64,000 nucleotides of DNA from Terribacillus halophilus (GCF_900162685.1 NZ_LT727827.1:475971-539970); one strand, 5' to 3'; positions 1 to 8,847 are shown, counted from the first letter of the stretch. Notes: generated by a model not told the origin, from the letters alone. A program made the numbers and translations.

Positions 1-20
1 TAACTTGTATATACAAGTTA
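1..20. promoter_or_regulatory. TreR-type operator palindrome
   Basis: The first 20 bases are a perfect palindrome, TAACTTGTATATACAAGTTA. Its core TTGTATATACAA is the known operator type of TreR, the GntR-family trehalose repressor of Bacillus. On the minus strand TTGCAT (25 to 20) could be a -35 box; 17 bases later a -10 beginning TA would cross the window edge. The site therefore probably controls a gene to the left, transcribed leftward, rather than coaA. The target gene is outside the window, so this is inference. Confidence 0.6.
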
Positions 21-34
21 TGCAAGCGTTTTCT
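20..34. promoter_or_regulatory. cre site (CcpA) beside the TreR-type operator
   Basis: ATGCAAGCGTTTTCT matches every position of the catabolite-responsive consensus WTGNAANCGNWNNCW. It abuts the TreR-like palindrome, as expected for a sugar operon under both specific repression and CcpA. A weaker 14/15 match lies at 101-115 in front of coaA. Confidence 0.6.
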
Positions 35-160
35 ATTACTATATACCCCAAGAATCTACTCTGGATTATTAATTTTTAAAGTAGTAAAATGGTAAAGTAT
101 TTGTAAACGTTTGTAAGTTGAACTATTTCTCAAAATAGCAGATAAAAGTTGAGGGTAATC

Positions 161-1084
161 ATGCATACATATAAACCTTACTATCATTTTTCAAGGGAAA
201 ACTGGGCAGCTCTTTCCAAAACAGAACGCCTACCCCTGACACAAACAGAACTTGAAGAAATACGCGGTATTAATACGAGGATATCTTTGCCTGAGGTAGA
301 GACTGCTTATATGCCGCTGACCAATCTTATTTCCTATTATTTAGAAGCAGCCGAAACGCTGCATGCTAAAGCGGGTGCTTTTCTAGGTACAAAGGAAAAG
401 AAAGTACCGTTTATCATTGGTATTGCCGGCAGTGTCGCTGTTGGTAAGAGTACAATAGCAAGGCTTCTGCAATTGATGCTCTCCCGTGCTTTACCGCATA
501 AGAAAACGGAACTTGTCACAACCGATGGCTTCCTCTACCCCAATGCTGTATTACAGGAAAAACAGCTGATGCAGCGAAAAGGGTTTCCAGAAAGCTATGA
601 TATAAAAGCATTGATAGAATTCATGGGGCAAGTGAAGGCGGGTACGACCAATATTAAAGGTCCGCAGTATTCCCACCTCACGTACGATGTCTTGTCAGAA
701 CAAACTGAGCTGGTAACGGACCCGGATATTTTAATAGTAGAAGGGGTAAACGTACTGCAGGTAAAGAAAGAATACCAATTCTTTGTCAGTGATTTCTTCG
801 ATTTCTCCATTTATATCGATGCCGACGAAGAGAACATCGAAAAATGGTACAAAGAGCGATTCCTTATGCTTCGAGCAACTGCATTCCAGGATCCAAAATC
901 CTATTTCCGCCACTATGCGGAAGTGCCGGTGGAAGAAGCACTGCAAACAGCGGAAACGATTTGGGAGACAATTAATGCTAAAAACCTGCATGAAAACATC
1001 CTGCCAACAAAAGGCCGTTCTGACCTTATTTTAAGAAAAGGAAACAATCACGAAGTCGAAGACGTATATTTACGTAAACTCTGA
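161..1084 (+). CDS. coaA: type I pantothenate kinase
   Basis: Phosphorylates pantothenate with ATP, the first and committed step of coenzyme A synthesis, in the cytoplasm. The P-loop GIAGSVAVGKST lies near residue 95, and the downstream VTTDGFLYPN and VEGVNVLQ segments are typical of the prokaryotic type I (CoaA) family, which is P-loop based and unlike type II or III kinases. The reading frame is open from a TTG at 149, but GAGGG at 151-155 is correctly placed for the ATG at 161. That start gives 307 aa, normal for the family. An RpiR-type regulator follows after 22 bases on the same strand and may be cotranscribed. Identification is firm. Confidence 0.93.
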   Translation: MHTYKPYYHFSRENWAALSKTERLPLTQTELEEIRGINTRISLPEVETAYMPLTNLISYYLEAAETLHAKAGAFLGTKEKKVPFIIGIAGSVAVGKSTIARLLQLMLSRALPHKKTELVTTDGFLYPNAVLQEKQLMQRKGFPESYDIKALIEFMGQVKAGTTNIKGPQYSHLTYDVLSEQTELVTDPDILIVEGVNVLQVKKEYQFFVSDFFDFSIYIDADEENIEKWYKERFLMLRATAFQDPKSYFRHYAEVPVEEALQTAETIWETINAKNLHENILPTKGRSDLILRKGNNHEVEDVYLRKL

Positions 1085-1106
1085 TAGTGAAAGGGGTCTT
1101 TCCATC

Positions 1107-1973
1107 ATGCCGGACATTTACCATCAAATATCTAGTCAACGGGAGCATATGTCGAAGTCCCAAAAGAAAATTGCCAATTACATCATTGAACACCCGAATC
1201 AATCACCGTTTCTTAATGTAGAAGGATTAGCAAAATCAGCCGGGGTAAGTGATGCCACAATCGTCCGCTTTGCTTCATTTATGGGGTACCGAGGCTTTCC
1301 AGAAATGCAGCTGGCGCTTCAAAATGCGATGCAGGAACAACTAAATGCAACCGAACGGTTCAAGAAACCTTCTGACGATACCGAATCAGAAGATCAAGAT
1401 TTATATGCCATCTTCCTGCGAGATCAAGCGAACATTCAAGAGACAATGGAAGGAATTGATATGCCAGCCTTCCATGCTGCAGCTGACACAGTTATTTATT
1501 CGAAACGAATCTTTATTTTGGCAAATCGCAGCGCCGTCAGTGTAGCGGATTTATTGCATTACCATTTATCATTTATTTTTGAAAATGTAGAGATTGTGGA
1601 GCCATCTGACCGTGCAATTGACCAAATCTCAACAATAAGGGAAGACGATGTGCTAATTGCTTTAAGCTTTGTCCGCTATTCCAATCACACGCTGCGGCTG
1701 TTTCAAATGGCAAAGGATCGCGGAGCGAAAGCAATTGCCTTCACTGATGGCTTGTCGTCTCCTTTGCTTTCCGCAGCTGATTATTCGTTCATGGCTTCCA
1801 GCAAATCGCCTTCACTGACGCATTCGCTGACTGCTCCAATCAGTTTGATTCATGCGTTCATCGCTTTAATTGGAAAAGAGAAGGCTGCTGATGTCAAAAA
1901 ACGCCTCCGTACAATTGAGGAGGCGTGGCGTGACTTTAATGTATTTTCTAACTTTAACAATTCCGGGACATAA
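1107..1973 (+). CDS. RpiR/MurR-family transcriptional regulator
   Basis: 288-aa regulator with an N-terminal RpiR-type helix-turn-helix (about residues 1-78; motif LAKSAGVSDATIVRFA near 39-54) and a C-terminal SIS sugar-phosphate-binding domain (about 125-260). Members usually sense a phosphorylated sugar and control genes for sugar or amino-sugar use. GAAAGGGG stands at the right distance before the ATG. It follows coaA closely, which gives no clue to its target. The TreR/cre site at the window edge suggests a sugar locus to the left, but a link is only inference. A hairpin terminator of a recurring sequence type ends the transcript at 2043-2094. Confidence 0.85.
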   Translation: MPDIYHQISSQREHMSKSQKKIANYIIEHPNQSPFLNVEGLAKSAGVSDATIVRFASFMGYRGFPEMQLALQNAMQEQLNATERFKKPSDDTESEDQDLYAIFLRDQANIQETMEGIDMPAFHAAADTVIYSKRIFILANRSAVSVADLLHYHLSFIFENVEIVEPSDRAIDQISTIREDDVLIALSFVRYSNHTLRLFQMAKDRGAKAIAFTDGLSSPLLSAADYSFMASSKSPSLTHSLTAPISLIHAFIALIGKEKAADVKKRLRTIEEAWRDFNVFSNFNNSGT

Positions 1974-2042
1974 TGCGCGTATTCCCTTCTAAGCAGAGCA
2001 GGCGGTTAAAAAAGCAGCCTAGCTATTTAATTTATTGTACAA

Positions 2043-2094
2043 AAAAATCCAAACGATGCTGTTAAGTGGAAATCCCAGCATTGTTTGGATTTTT
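2043..2094. terminator. bidirectional terminator with the recurring ATCCAAAC hairpin
   Basis: The arms AAAAATCCAAACGATGCTG (2043-2061) and CAGCATTGTTTGGATTTTT (2076-2094) pair with one mismatch around a 14-base loop, with A and T runs on the two sides. It lies between the convergent rpiR-type and lysozyme-like genes. The same arm sequence recurs at 54086-54133 and, split by an insertion sequence, at about 22616-22636 and 23929-23948. Confidence 0.85.
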
Positions 2095-2113
2095 GTATAC
2101 CTTGAAACACACT

Positions 2114-2770
2114 TCATTTATTCTCTTCATAAGCTGCTTCGGCAGCGGGCAGATAGCTGTAAACAGCTTCTACATACTGAATGTCTCCATAGCAGGCATC
2201 TAGTTCTTCTGATTCTGGACGTATACATCGATATATTTCTGGATTGTCCACCTGATCAAATTGTTCTTGAGAGAATTGAATGGCTAAATCCTCGCTAAAC
2301 GCACCGCCATTTGCCTCGACAAAATCAATAAAACCAGGCCCAAAATTATAAGCTTGAACTGCAACCTCTGTCTTTCCATCTGCCGCTTCTAAAACATCAA
2401 CAAAATGGGAGACGCCATAAGCAATAGACTCGCTAGCATCCTCAATACAGCCAATCTCGCCGCATTTGCTTTCGGAAGCTTGCATTGGATCATCTCCTCT
2501 GCCTCCCGACTCTTGCATCATAACGGAAAGGACAAGCGGAGCAAGTGATTCCTGCCCTGACTTGGCTAATTCCTCATAAATAATATCCCGATAATTTAGA
2601 GCACTCGCTGAAAGGGCTCTTCCTGTCTGTTGCTCCTCCCCATCGTTTTCTATCATGACAGATATGATAAACAACAGGAAGAATAATCCCAAACCAACTA
2701 TTACTACTGTACGAAACGCCGACAATAGTGTTTGCGGTTTTCTTTTATGCTTCTTTTTCACCTTTTTCAC
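2114..2770 (-). CDS. membrane-anchored lysozyme-like protein
   Basis: About 218 aa. A basic N-terminus (KKHKRK) is followed by one membrane segment (about residues 20-40), then an extracytoplasmic lysozyme-like domain with VLSVMMQESGG, which carries the catalytic-type Glu. Further on are AYGVSHF and AYNFGPGFIDF, matching the goose-type lysozyme/CwlT N-terminal domain group. It probably cleaves peptidoglycan glycan strands, or has a wall-remodelling role. Several cysteines may form disulfides. The reading frame overlaps the end of the yfhO-like gene. I favour the GTG at 2770 (or 2761), giving translational coupling, rather than the ATG at 2830. It is the last gene of the csbB-gtcA-yfhO operon, an arrangement that suggests a wall function. 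Confidence 0.75.
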   Translation of the reverse strand: MKKVKKKHKRKPQTLLSAFRTVVIVGLGLFFLLFIISVMIENDGEEQQTGRALSASALNYRDIIYEELAKSGQESLAPLVLSVMMQESGGRGDDPMQASESKCGEIGCIEDASESIAYGVSHFVDVLEAADGKTEVAVQAYNFGPGFIDFVEANGGAFSEDLAIQFSQEQFDQVDNPEIYRCIRPESEELDACYGDIQYVEAVYSYLPAAEAAYEENK

Positions 2771-5357
2771 CCGCCATATGACGTTTTCGCAAAAAGACTG
2801 CCCAGCCGACTGAGAAAAGCAAACTTCCAATACAAATAACTAGTATTATATTCCAATACGGCGGCCGATAGGTAAACACAATATGATTATCCCCAGTCTG
2901 CAGCTTAACACCAAGAAATGCATAATCCGCTTTCTGCAACTCTTGTTCTTCTCCATTCACTGACACTTTCCAGCCTTTTTCATATGGAACCGGTATTTTC
3001 AAATAGCTGCCTTCCTGCTCATTTGTATAATCTAATGTGACTTGACTAGAACCAATGGTAAACGGAATATCCTTTGCTTCTATGGCGGAACGTTCAAGCT
3101 TATGATAATCTTCATGCTGCAGACGAAAATCTTCCAGATTGTAGCTGCCTTTTGGCAATCGTATACGGATTGTATCTGCTGCTTTTACTCGTATGGTCAA
3201 TTCATTCACTTTCGTTCGGTAAATAGATTGTCTGGATTTTCTATCTGTTTGAAACTCATTCACAGTTAAATCAAATAATGGTGCAGCTGCATCATTATTC
3301 TTTAAATAAAAGCTAAGATAATAATCACCTGTTTGCGGTAAATCTTCGTCAAGACGCAAATCCAAGCCGCCTTCCTCTTCCTCTACTTGAAGCTGACCAT
3401 TCTGATAATATCCTCCCACTGCTTGGATGGATACCTTGTCCATTAGATTTGGAAGCGACTCGGCTTGCGAGGTAGAGTCCCCATCAGCCAAGATGATACC
3501 ATCTAGCATGGCTTGTTCTCTTTCAAGCGGGGTATGGTTCGCTAACGTCTCTTCTGTCAACACATCATCCGTCACTTTCGCAAATGGAAGCAAATTATCA
3601 TTCCGATAGACAACATAACGATTGCTCTCTAAATATGGTGTGAAGCCATATGGTGCGTCTATCGGTTCTTGTTTATCGTACATGATATATTTTCCATTAA
3701 GCAAGCTGTACAAGTTGGCTCTGTTACCAAACCCAGAGATGCGACTAACGCTTTCCCGTTTCATATCAATATTCATATCGTAATAATAGAAAAACAGCAG
3801 ATTCTTATTCAGGATGCTTGAATAGATGCTCACGCCAGGAAAACCTTGCACGAGATTTGTATTGTTTCGATTATCTGTCTTCCACTCCAGCCTAGTAAAA
3901 CGATCATCTGAGCTCAATACCTCGCGTATCAATCGCTGTTGTTCTTTACTAGCGTATTTATCACTTGTCAAAAATTTCAAAGTAGAAGTCTCTACATTAC
4001 CAGCGTTCGTAAGCTGCTCCTCTTGATGCGCATTGATTAGCGGTACATAAGTTGCAAACACTACCAGCATACATAGCCCTAATATTACTCGCTTCCGTTT
4101 AAATGCATACAATAGAAAAGCCAGCAGGACTAGTATCACACCAGTCCAAACCTGTTTTGCCCAATCATCTCCCCAGTCTAACCTCAAGTCATGACGCAGG
4201 TAGACGCTATAGAGCAAAATAACAAGACCAATCGCAAGCAATACATGCCATTTCTTCACTTTGGTTAATAAGGTTATTCCGACGGCAATCGTTCCCGCAA
4301 TGACAAACATAGATATATACTCAAAACGGTATTGTGGTGCAGAAAAACCATTAAAAATACTTGCAATCCGCGGACTGCCTTGGAAGAAAATGAACAATAT
4401 GCTTAACAAGGCAAATAAACGAAACAACTTGTTCTTATAAAATTCGACAGTACAAACTAACAAAACAAACAAGACAGGAACAAACAGCGTCCGGCTTGTG
4501 AACAAAATATTGTCTTCATTTTCATAGAAAGGAATAACGTCTTCAAAGGCCGGCCGATAATTGTTTAAGAAAGCATATACTGCCGGCACGAATGAAATAG
4601 CACCAATCCCAAACCCAAGCATGACTGCAGGCACAAAGAAGAGTAATTGCGTTCTGATTGGCACTTCATTATCGGAAAGTTTAATTAGCCATCTGGCAAT
4701 CACATAGATTCCGATAAACAAAAAGTTTATGTAAGAAAAATAAAAATTATCAAAAACAGACAATGCCACTGCAGCGATCATCCAATACGGGTTCCGCTCC
4801 CGGATGATTTTCTCTGCTCCTAATACAAGCAGCGGCAGCCAAAGAAACGCATTTGCGAAAAATTCCCAGTACACAACATGCCGAAAGTAAATCGCACTCC
4901 CCGCATAAAAACAAGCCCCAATGAACGCAGGCACAATTGGAATACGCAAGTAGCGAAACACACCGACTGCAAGCAGTAACGCTGCAGCAAGCCGGATAAT
5001 GCTTACCGGCAAGATCGCCTTTGCCCATGTAATAACATCCGGGGTGCCAATGACACCGACTAATTCCAATCCTTTAATTGATAACAATGTAAGCAGGTAT
5101 ACGATACTCGTTGAGAAATAATAAGCGAGCTGACTATAAATACCGCCGCCAAGTCCGAATGAAAAGGAGTAAAAGAAATTCCCCTGCGAGTATTGCTCGT
5201 ACAAGTGCTGCTTGAATGGCAGCATCTGCGCCATTCCATCATTAGGTCCGAGCATAAACCGCCCGTTTATATATTCACTAATAAAGTGCATATGTACAAC
5301 AATCGAAAAAACAAGTGCTGCCAAGATAAGCAGCACGACTTTGACTCTACGCTTCAT
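2745..5357 (-). CDS. yfhO: YfhO-family polytopic glycosyltransferase (GT-C type)
   Basis: 870-aa membrane protein with about 12 hydrophobic segments in the first 430 residues, a large extracytoplasmic region (about 440-830) and a final membrane helix near the C-terminus. YfhO proteins are proposed GT-C enzymes that move a sugar from a lipid carrier made by CsbB and flipped by GtcA onto an envelope polymer (lipoteichoic acid in B. subtilis). The first outside loop contains NDG near residue 39, where GT-C enzymes carry an acidic catalytic residue. The start ATG overlaps the end of the gtcA-like gene by 11 bases. The presence of all three partners in one operon strongly supports the role; the acceptor polymer here is not known. 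Confidence 0.85.
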   Translation of the reverse strand: MKRRVKVVLLILAALVFSIVVHMHFISEYINGRFMLGPNDGMAQMLPFKQHLYEQYSQGNFFYSFSFGLGGGIYSQLAYYFSTSIVYLLTLLSIKGLELVGVIGTPDVITWAKAILPVSIIRLAAALLLAVGVFRYLRIPIVPAFIGACFYAGSAIYFRHVVYWEFFANAFLWLPLLVLGAEKIIRERNPYWMIAAVALSVFDNFYFSYINFLFIGIYVIARWLIKLSDNEVPIRTQLLFFVPAVMLGFGIGAISFVPAVYAFLNNYRPAFEDVIPFYENEDNILFTSRTLFVPVLFVLLVCTVEFYKNKLFRLFALLSILFIFFQGSPRIASIFNGFSAPQYRFEYISMFVIAGTIAVGITLLTKVKKWHVLLAIGLVILLYSVYLRHDLRLDWGDDWAKQVWTGVILVLLAFLLYAFKRKRVILGLCMLVVFATYVPLINAHQEEQLTNAGNVETSTLKFLTSDKYASKEQQRLIREVLSSDDRFTRLEWKTDNRNNTNLVQGFPGVSIYSSILNKNLLFFYYYDMNIDMKRESVSRISGFGNRANLYSLLNGKYIMYDKQEPIDAPYGFTPYLESNRYVVYRNDNLLPFAKVTDDVLTEETLANHTPLEREQAMLDGIILADGDSTSQAESLPNLMDKVSIQAVGGYYQNGQLQVEEEEGGLDLRLDEDLPQTGDYYLSFYLKNNDAAAPLFDLTVNEFQTDRKSRQSIYRTKVNELTIRVKAADTIRIRLPKGSYNLEDFRLQHEDYHKLERSAIEAKDIPFTIGSSQVTLDYTNEQEGSYLKIPVPYEKGWKVSVNGEEQELQKADYAFLGVKLQTGDNHIVFTYRPPYWNIILVICIGSLLFSVGWAVFLRKRHMAGEKGEKEA

Positions 5358-5751
5358 GTGTCACATCCTCACGTCTATTCTTCATAATTTTACTTGTGAT
5401 AACAAACGTGATTGGCACCGTAATAAAGACAGCTGCAATTGGCGCCACCGTTCCGCTCCAGCCTAGAACCTCAATAAATAAAGACACAAGAACAGAAGAG
5501 ACTGCTATATTGACTGCCTGTGTCAAAGGAAACTGGAAAAACTTGCGCCAAGTCGGGCGTACCCCATAAGTGAAATAACTATTTAAGAAAAACGAGAAAA
5601 TCATACTCAAGATTACGCCAATCCAATGAGATAGAAGATAAAACACATCTGCGACTTGATAAAACAGCAGATAAATAAGGTAATAACAAATCGTATTAAG
5701 CACCCCAACAATTACAAATCGGGTGAATTCAAGCTTCCATATTTTTTTCAT
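5347..5751 (-). CDS. gtcA: GtrA/GtcA-family lipid-linked sugar flippase
   Basis: 134-aa protein of the GtrA family with four hydrophobic segments. The family is thought to move undecaprenyl-phosphate sugars across the membrane. Typical features are FVIVGVLNTICYY near the N-terminus and FFLNSYFTYG in the middle. The frame opens at a TTG at 5769, but that codon lies inside the ribosome binding site GAGGAAA, so the ATG at 5751 is the better start. The gene overlaps both neighbours (csbB-like upstream, yfhO-like downstream), indicating translational coupling in one operon. Confidence 0.87.
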   Translation of the reverse strand: MKKIWKLEFTRFVIVGVLNTICYYLIYLLFYQVADVFYLLSHWIGVILSMIFSFFLNSYFTYGVRPTWRKFFQFPLTQAVNIAVSSVLVSLFIEVLGWSGTVAPIAAVFITVPITFVITSKIMKNRREDVTHEA

Positions 5752-6691
5752 AATGTTTCTTTTCCTCAATATTTGTATCTTTTATTAGATAGTGCGGTCT
5801 GCGTTTTGTTTCATTGTAGATACGGCCGATGTATTCTCCAATAACGCCTAAGCTCACAAGCTGAACACCTCCGAGGAAGAGAATAGCCGTAATCAGTGTA
5901 AAGTACCCAGGTGTGATAACTCCTCGTACCAGCACTTCAACAAACGTGTACAAGATGTAAGCGATAGAAAGGAACAATACAATGAATCCTGCATACAAGC
6001 ATATACGCAGCGGCTTTGTATTAAACGACACAACACCGTCGATACCATAATTAATTAATTTTCCAAAAGACCACTTTGACTCTCCATTTTGGCGGGATAC
6101 GTTATCGTAATATACCGTTTTCTGTTCGAATCCGATCCAAGAGAACAGACCTTTCGAGAAACGGTTGCCTTCACTTAAAATCAGCAGTGCATCAATCGCC
6201 CTCCTGCTAAGCAAACGAAAGTCACCAACACCATTTTGTATCCGAACATCAATGAACTTGTTCATAACATGATAATACATAGTCGAAAGCACTTTGCGCG
6301 GAAAGCTTTCTCCTTTTCTGTTCCGTCGGGCAATTACTTGATCATACCCTTCTTCAAATCCTGCAAGTAATTCGTGCAGAAGTGCTACGGGGTGCTGTAA
6401 GTCAGCATCGATAACAACTGCACAATCTCCCTTTGCATGCTGGAAGCCTGCTAATATAGCCGCCTCTTTCCCAAAATTTCTCGTAAATGATAGATAGTGC
6501 ACATTATAATGCTGTTCCGCCAATTCCTTCAGCTCCAGCAACGTCGTGTCTGAGCTTCCATCATCTACATAAATTACCTCGTAGTCATAAGAAGAATATT
6601 GTAATTCTTTCGTAAGTTCTTCATAAAAAAGATCTACATTATCAGCTTCATTATACGAAGGCACAATTACGGATAGTAATTTTGCAGCCAT
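5729..6691 (-). CDS. csbB: CsbB-like family 2 glycosyltransferase
   Basis: 320 aa. The GT2 catalytic domain covers about residues 1-220 with SVIVPSYNEADN, YVDDGSSD and VVIDADLQHP (DxD-type metal and nucleotide binding) and the acceptor-side GDFRLLSRRA. Two membrane helices lie near 230-300. The family (CsbB, YkoT, DPM1-like) builds undecaprenyl-phosphate sugars on the cytoplasmic face, from UDP-GlcNAc in B. subtilis CsbB. It is the first gene of the operon with gtcA-like and yfhO-like genes. In B. subtilis csbB and yfhO are neighbours and depend on stress sigma factors; no clear alternative promoter was seen here. The donor sugar is inferred. Confidence 0.88.
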   Translation of the reverse strand: MAAKLLSVIVPSYNEADNVDLFYEELTKELQYSSYDYEVIYVDDGSSDTTLLELKELAEQHYNVHYLSFTRNFGKEAAILAGFQHAKGDCAVVIDADLQHPVALLHELLAGFEEGYDQVIARRNRKGESFPRKVLSTMYYHVMNKFIDVRIQNGVGDFRLLSRRAIDALLILSEGNRFSKGLFSWIGFEQKTVYYDNVSRQNGESKWSFGKLINYGIDGVVSFNTKPLRICLYAGFIVLFLSIAYILYTFVEVLVRGVITPGYFTLITAILFLGGVQLVSLGVIGEYIGRIYNETKRRPHYLIKDTNIEEKKHYEKNMEA

Positions 6692-6846
6692 TCTTTTCCC
6701 TCCATTAGGTAAAACTTTCTATATATGTATTGTTAAAATTGTGGGCGGCTTGCCATCTTATTATACTTCACTACCCCAATTTCGTCAGTTTACATCCTGC
6801 CAGATAGAGGGAATAGCTAATAAAAAGGAAAAAAGGAGCAGACCAC

Positions 6847-7695
6847 ATGCAAAAATTAGTAGCAATAGACCTAGATGGAACATTTCTGAATCAAAACTAT
6901 ACAATCTCGTCGCTTCATGCAGATGCTGTCAAAAAGGCCCAGGAAAAAGGTGCACAAATTGTAATTGCAACAGGAAGAGCACAATTCGATGTACAGCGTC
7001 TTTTCCAGGATCAGGACTTGTCATCTTGGATTATCGGTGCCAATGGTGCAACTACGTATGATCCAGACGGCAACCTAACACTTCCCCTGCCACTTAAGGC
7101 GGTTTATGCAAAAGAGATTGTCCGTTGGCTTTCTGCAGAGAATTACTATTTTGAAATTGTCACAGATCAGGAGATATTCATAACTTCTAATGCGAAACAG
7201 CTGCTCGAAGATGAAATGGATATCGTCCAACAGGCAGACAAAAAAGAAATGAAAAGAGCAAAAGAACGGCAGCTAGGTCAAGCCAATATAAAGGAAATTG
7301 ATGACTATATGCATGTCTTCCAAAAAGAGAAAGACATTTACAAAGTAACAATTGTCAGTTTTGATGAAGAAAGAAGACGTGTGGCAGCAGATACATTAGG
7401 TAAAAAAGAATTAAATCTTTACTCTTCTGCGGACTTTAACTTGGAGATTGTGGATGGCAAAGCCTCCAAAGGGAAAGCTCTGAAGAAACTCGCGAAGCAA
7501 TTAGATATTAAAAAAGATGATATTATTGCAGTTGGAGACAGTATGAATGACTTGCCAATGCTAGAAGTGGCAGGCACAAAGGTTGCAATGGGCAACGCTA
7601 CAGATGAAGTGAAAGAAGCATGTGACTATACGACGGATACAAATGAAGAAAATGGCGTTGCAACTATGCTTAATCGTGAAATTCTGCAAAAATAG
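6847..7695 (+). CDS. Cof-type HAD phosphatase
   Basis: 282-aa HAD hydrolase, Cof/IIB subfamily. Motif I is AIDLDGTFLN (nucleophile Asp near residue 8), motif II IVIATGRAQ, motif III KGKALKKLAK, and motif IV GDSMNDLPMLEVAG. These cytoplasmic enzymes remove phosphate from sugar phosphates, flavin or pyridoxal phosphates; the substrate cannot be read from sequence. AAAAAGGAGC precedes the ATG. It stands alone on the plus strand, divergent from the csbB-like operon, and is closed by a strong terminator. A second Cof-type gene lies at 20159-21055. Confidence 0.87.
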   Translation: MQKLVAIDLDGTFLNQNYTISSLHADAVKKAQEKGAQIVIATGRAQFDVQRLFQDQDLSSWIIGANGATTYDPDGNLTLPLPLKAVYAKEIVRWLSAENYYFEIVTDQEIFITSNAKQLLEDEMDIVQQADKKEMKRAKERQLGQANIKEIDDYMHVFQKEKDIYKVTIVSFDEERRRVAADTLGKKELNLYSSADFNLEIVDGKASKGKALKKLAKQLDIKKDDIIAVGDSMNDLPMLEVAGTKVAMGNATDEVKEACDYTTDTNEENGVATMLNREILQK

Positions 7696-7711
7696 AGGTT
7701 AAAAGATACAA

Positions 7712-7757
7712 AAAAAGTAGAAGGCACCTAAGTATAGAAGGTGGCCTTCTACTTTTT
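7712..7757. terminator. bidirectional terminator
   Basis: AAAAAGTAGAAGG (7712-7724) pairs with CCTTCTACTTTTT (7745-7757). It separates the convergent HAD and ferredoxin-reductase-like genes. Confidence 0.85.
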
Positions 7758-7785
7758 ATCTTAACTATCTCTTTTACGGCATCGA

Positions 7786-8790
7786 TTACCTGCCTCTATT
7801 TTTTTGATATTCAATTGTACTATATACTTGGGCGCTTGCCGATGGGTCCAAGAATAGTTTTGCACTGTTAACTGCTGTGATTGTTTCGGCAAACCCTGTA
7901 GCAATAAGCATATTTTTTTTCGGATAATGTACAGCATCTCCGGCTGCATAAATTCCCGGTATATTTGTCGCCATTTCATGGTCAACAATAACTTTGTGCT
8001 TGTCCGTCTCAATTCCCCAGTTAGCAAACGGGGTTTGTTTAAGATTTACATTTTCATAATATAATAAGGCATCCGTTTCCAGCATTGTTTCCATTCCATC
8101 TTTCTCAACTAGCAGCGTGTGCAGCTCTTGCTTATTCCCCATGAGCTTCGTTACTTTATGGTTGTATTTGACCGTAATCGACGTCTCCGCTAATGCTTCG
8201 ATTACTTGCGGCGGCGTATAGAGGAAATAATCGCGCTGGTTGAGCAACGTTACTTCTTTTGCTGTCTTCTCCAGCGCCATCGCCCAGTCAATCCCTGTAC
8301 GGTTTGCTGCATATACGACAACACGCTGATCCCGGAAGTTTTCAGGAGACTTTAAATAATAATGAAGGTTTTTTTCTTCATATAGTGCTGCTTCTTCAAG
8401 CGGAAGTGACTTCATTTGGTACGTTCCCATTCCGCAAGTCAGGATGACTGTCCTTGTCATGTACAACATACCTTCCGTTGTCTCCAATTCAAATATGCCG
8501 TCACTTCTCTTTCTAATATGTTCAACAAAATCACCTGTTACGATCTCCGGTTCTGCTCTTCTGCTTTGTTCCAACAGTTGGGCAACCATTTCCTCCCCGG
8601 TGGCAGCAGGATAACCACCGACATCAAAAATGTGCTTTTCTGGATAAAATTGAGCTACTTTTCCGCCAAAACCAGCTGTCGCTTCAATTAGTAAGGTTGT
8701 CATCTTGCGCATTTTTGTATAAAAAGATGCATATAATCCTGTCGTTCCGCCACCAACAATGATGACATCGTATATAAAATCATTCCGCAC
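7786..8790 (-). CDS. ferredoxin-NADP reductase-like flavoprotein (YcgT/YumC family)
   Basis: 334-aa protein of the thioredoxin-reductase-like ferredoxin/flavodoxin-NADP+ reductase family. The FAD site IIVGGGTTGLYAS is near residue 10 and the closing GIYAAGD near 290. The central NADP-binding Rossmann motif, normally of VxGGGDSAxDWA form, here reads VVYAANRTGIDWA: the glycine-rich turn is lost while the helix (IDWAMAL) remains. The FAD motif also has GGGTTG where GGGPAG is usual. It may be a paralogue with changed pyridine-nucleotide use or activity. It is a single gene with a bidirectional terminator downstream. The family is clear but the function is not. Confidence 0.75.
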   Translation of the reverse strand: MRNDFIYDVIIVGGGTTGLYASFYTKMRKMTTLLIEATAGFGGKVAQFYPEKHIFDVGGYPAATGEEMVAQLLEQSRRAEPEIVTGDFVEHIRKRSDGIFELETTEGMLYMTRTVILTCGMGTYQMKSLPLEEAALYEEKNLHYYLKSPENFRDQRVVVYAANRTGIDWAMALEKTAKEVTLLNQRDYFLYTPPQVIEALAETSITVKYNHKVTKLMGNKQELHTLLVEKDGMETMLETDALLYYENVNLKQTPFANWGIETDKHKVIVDHEMATNIPGIYAAGDAVHYPKKNMLIATGFAETITAVNSAKLFLDPSASAQVYSTIEYQKNRGR

Positions 8791-8847
8791 TTCTATTTCC
8801 TCCTCTTTTACAAAGACGTTAATTTACTATAATTACCCCATATATTG

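Noticed and set aside
101-115. second cre-like site in front of coaA
   Set aside because: One mismatch at a conserved C; coaA is not known as a CcpA target, so only mentioned with the perfect site.
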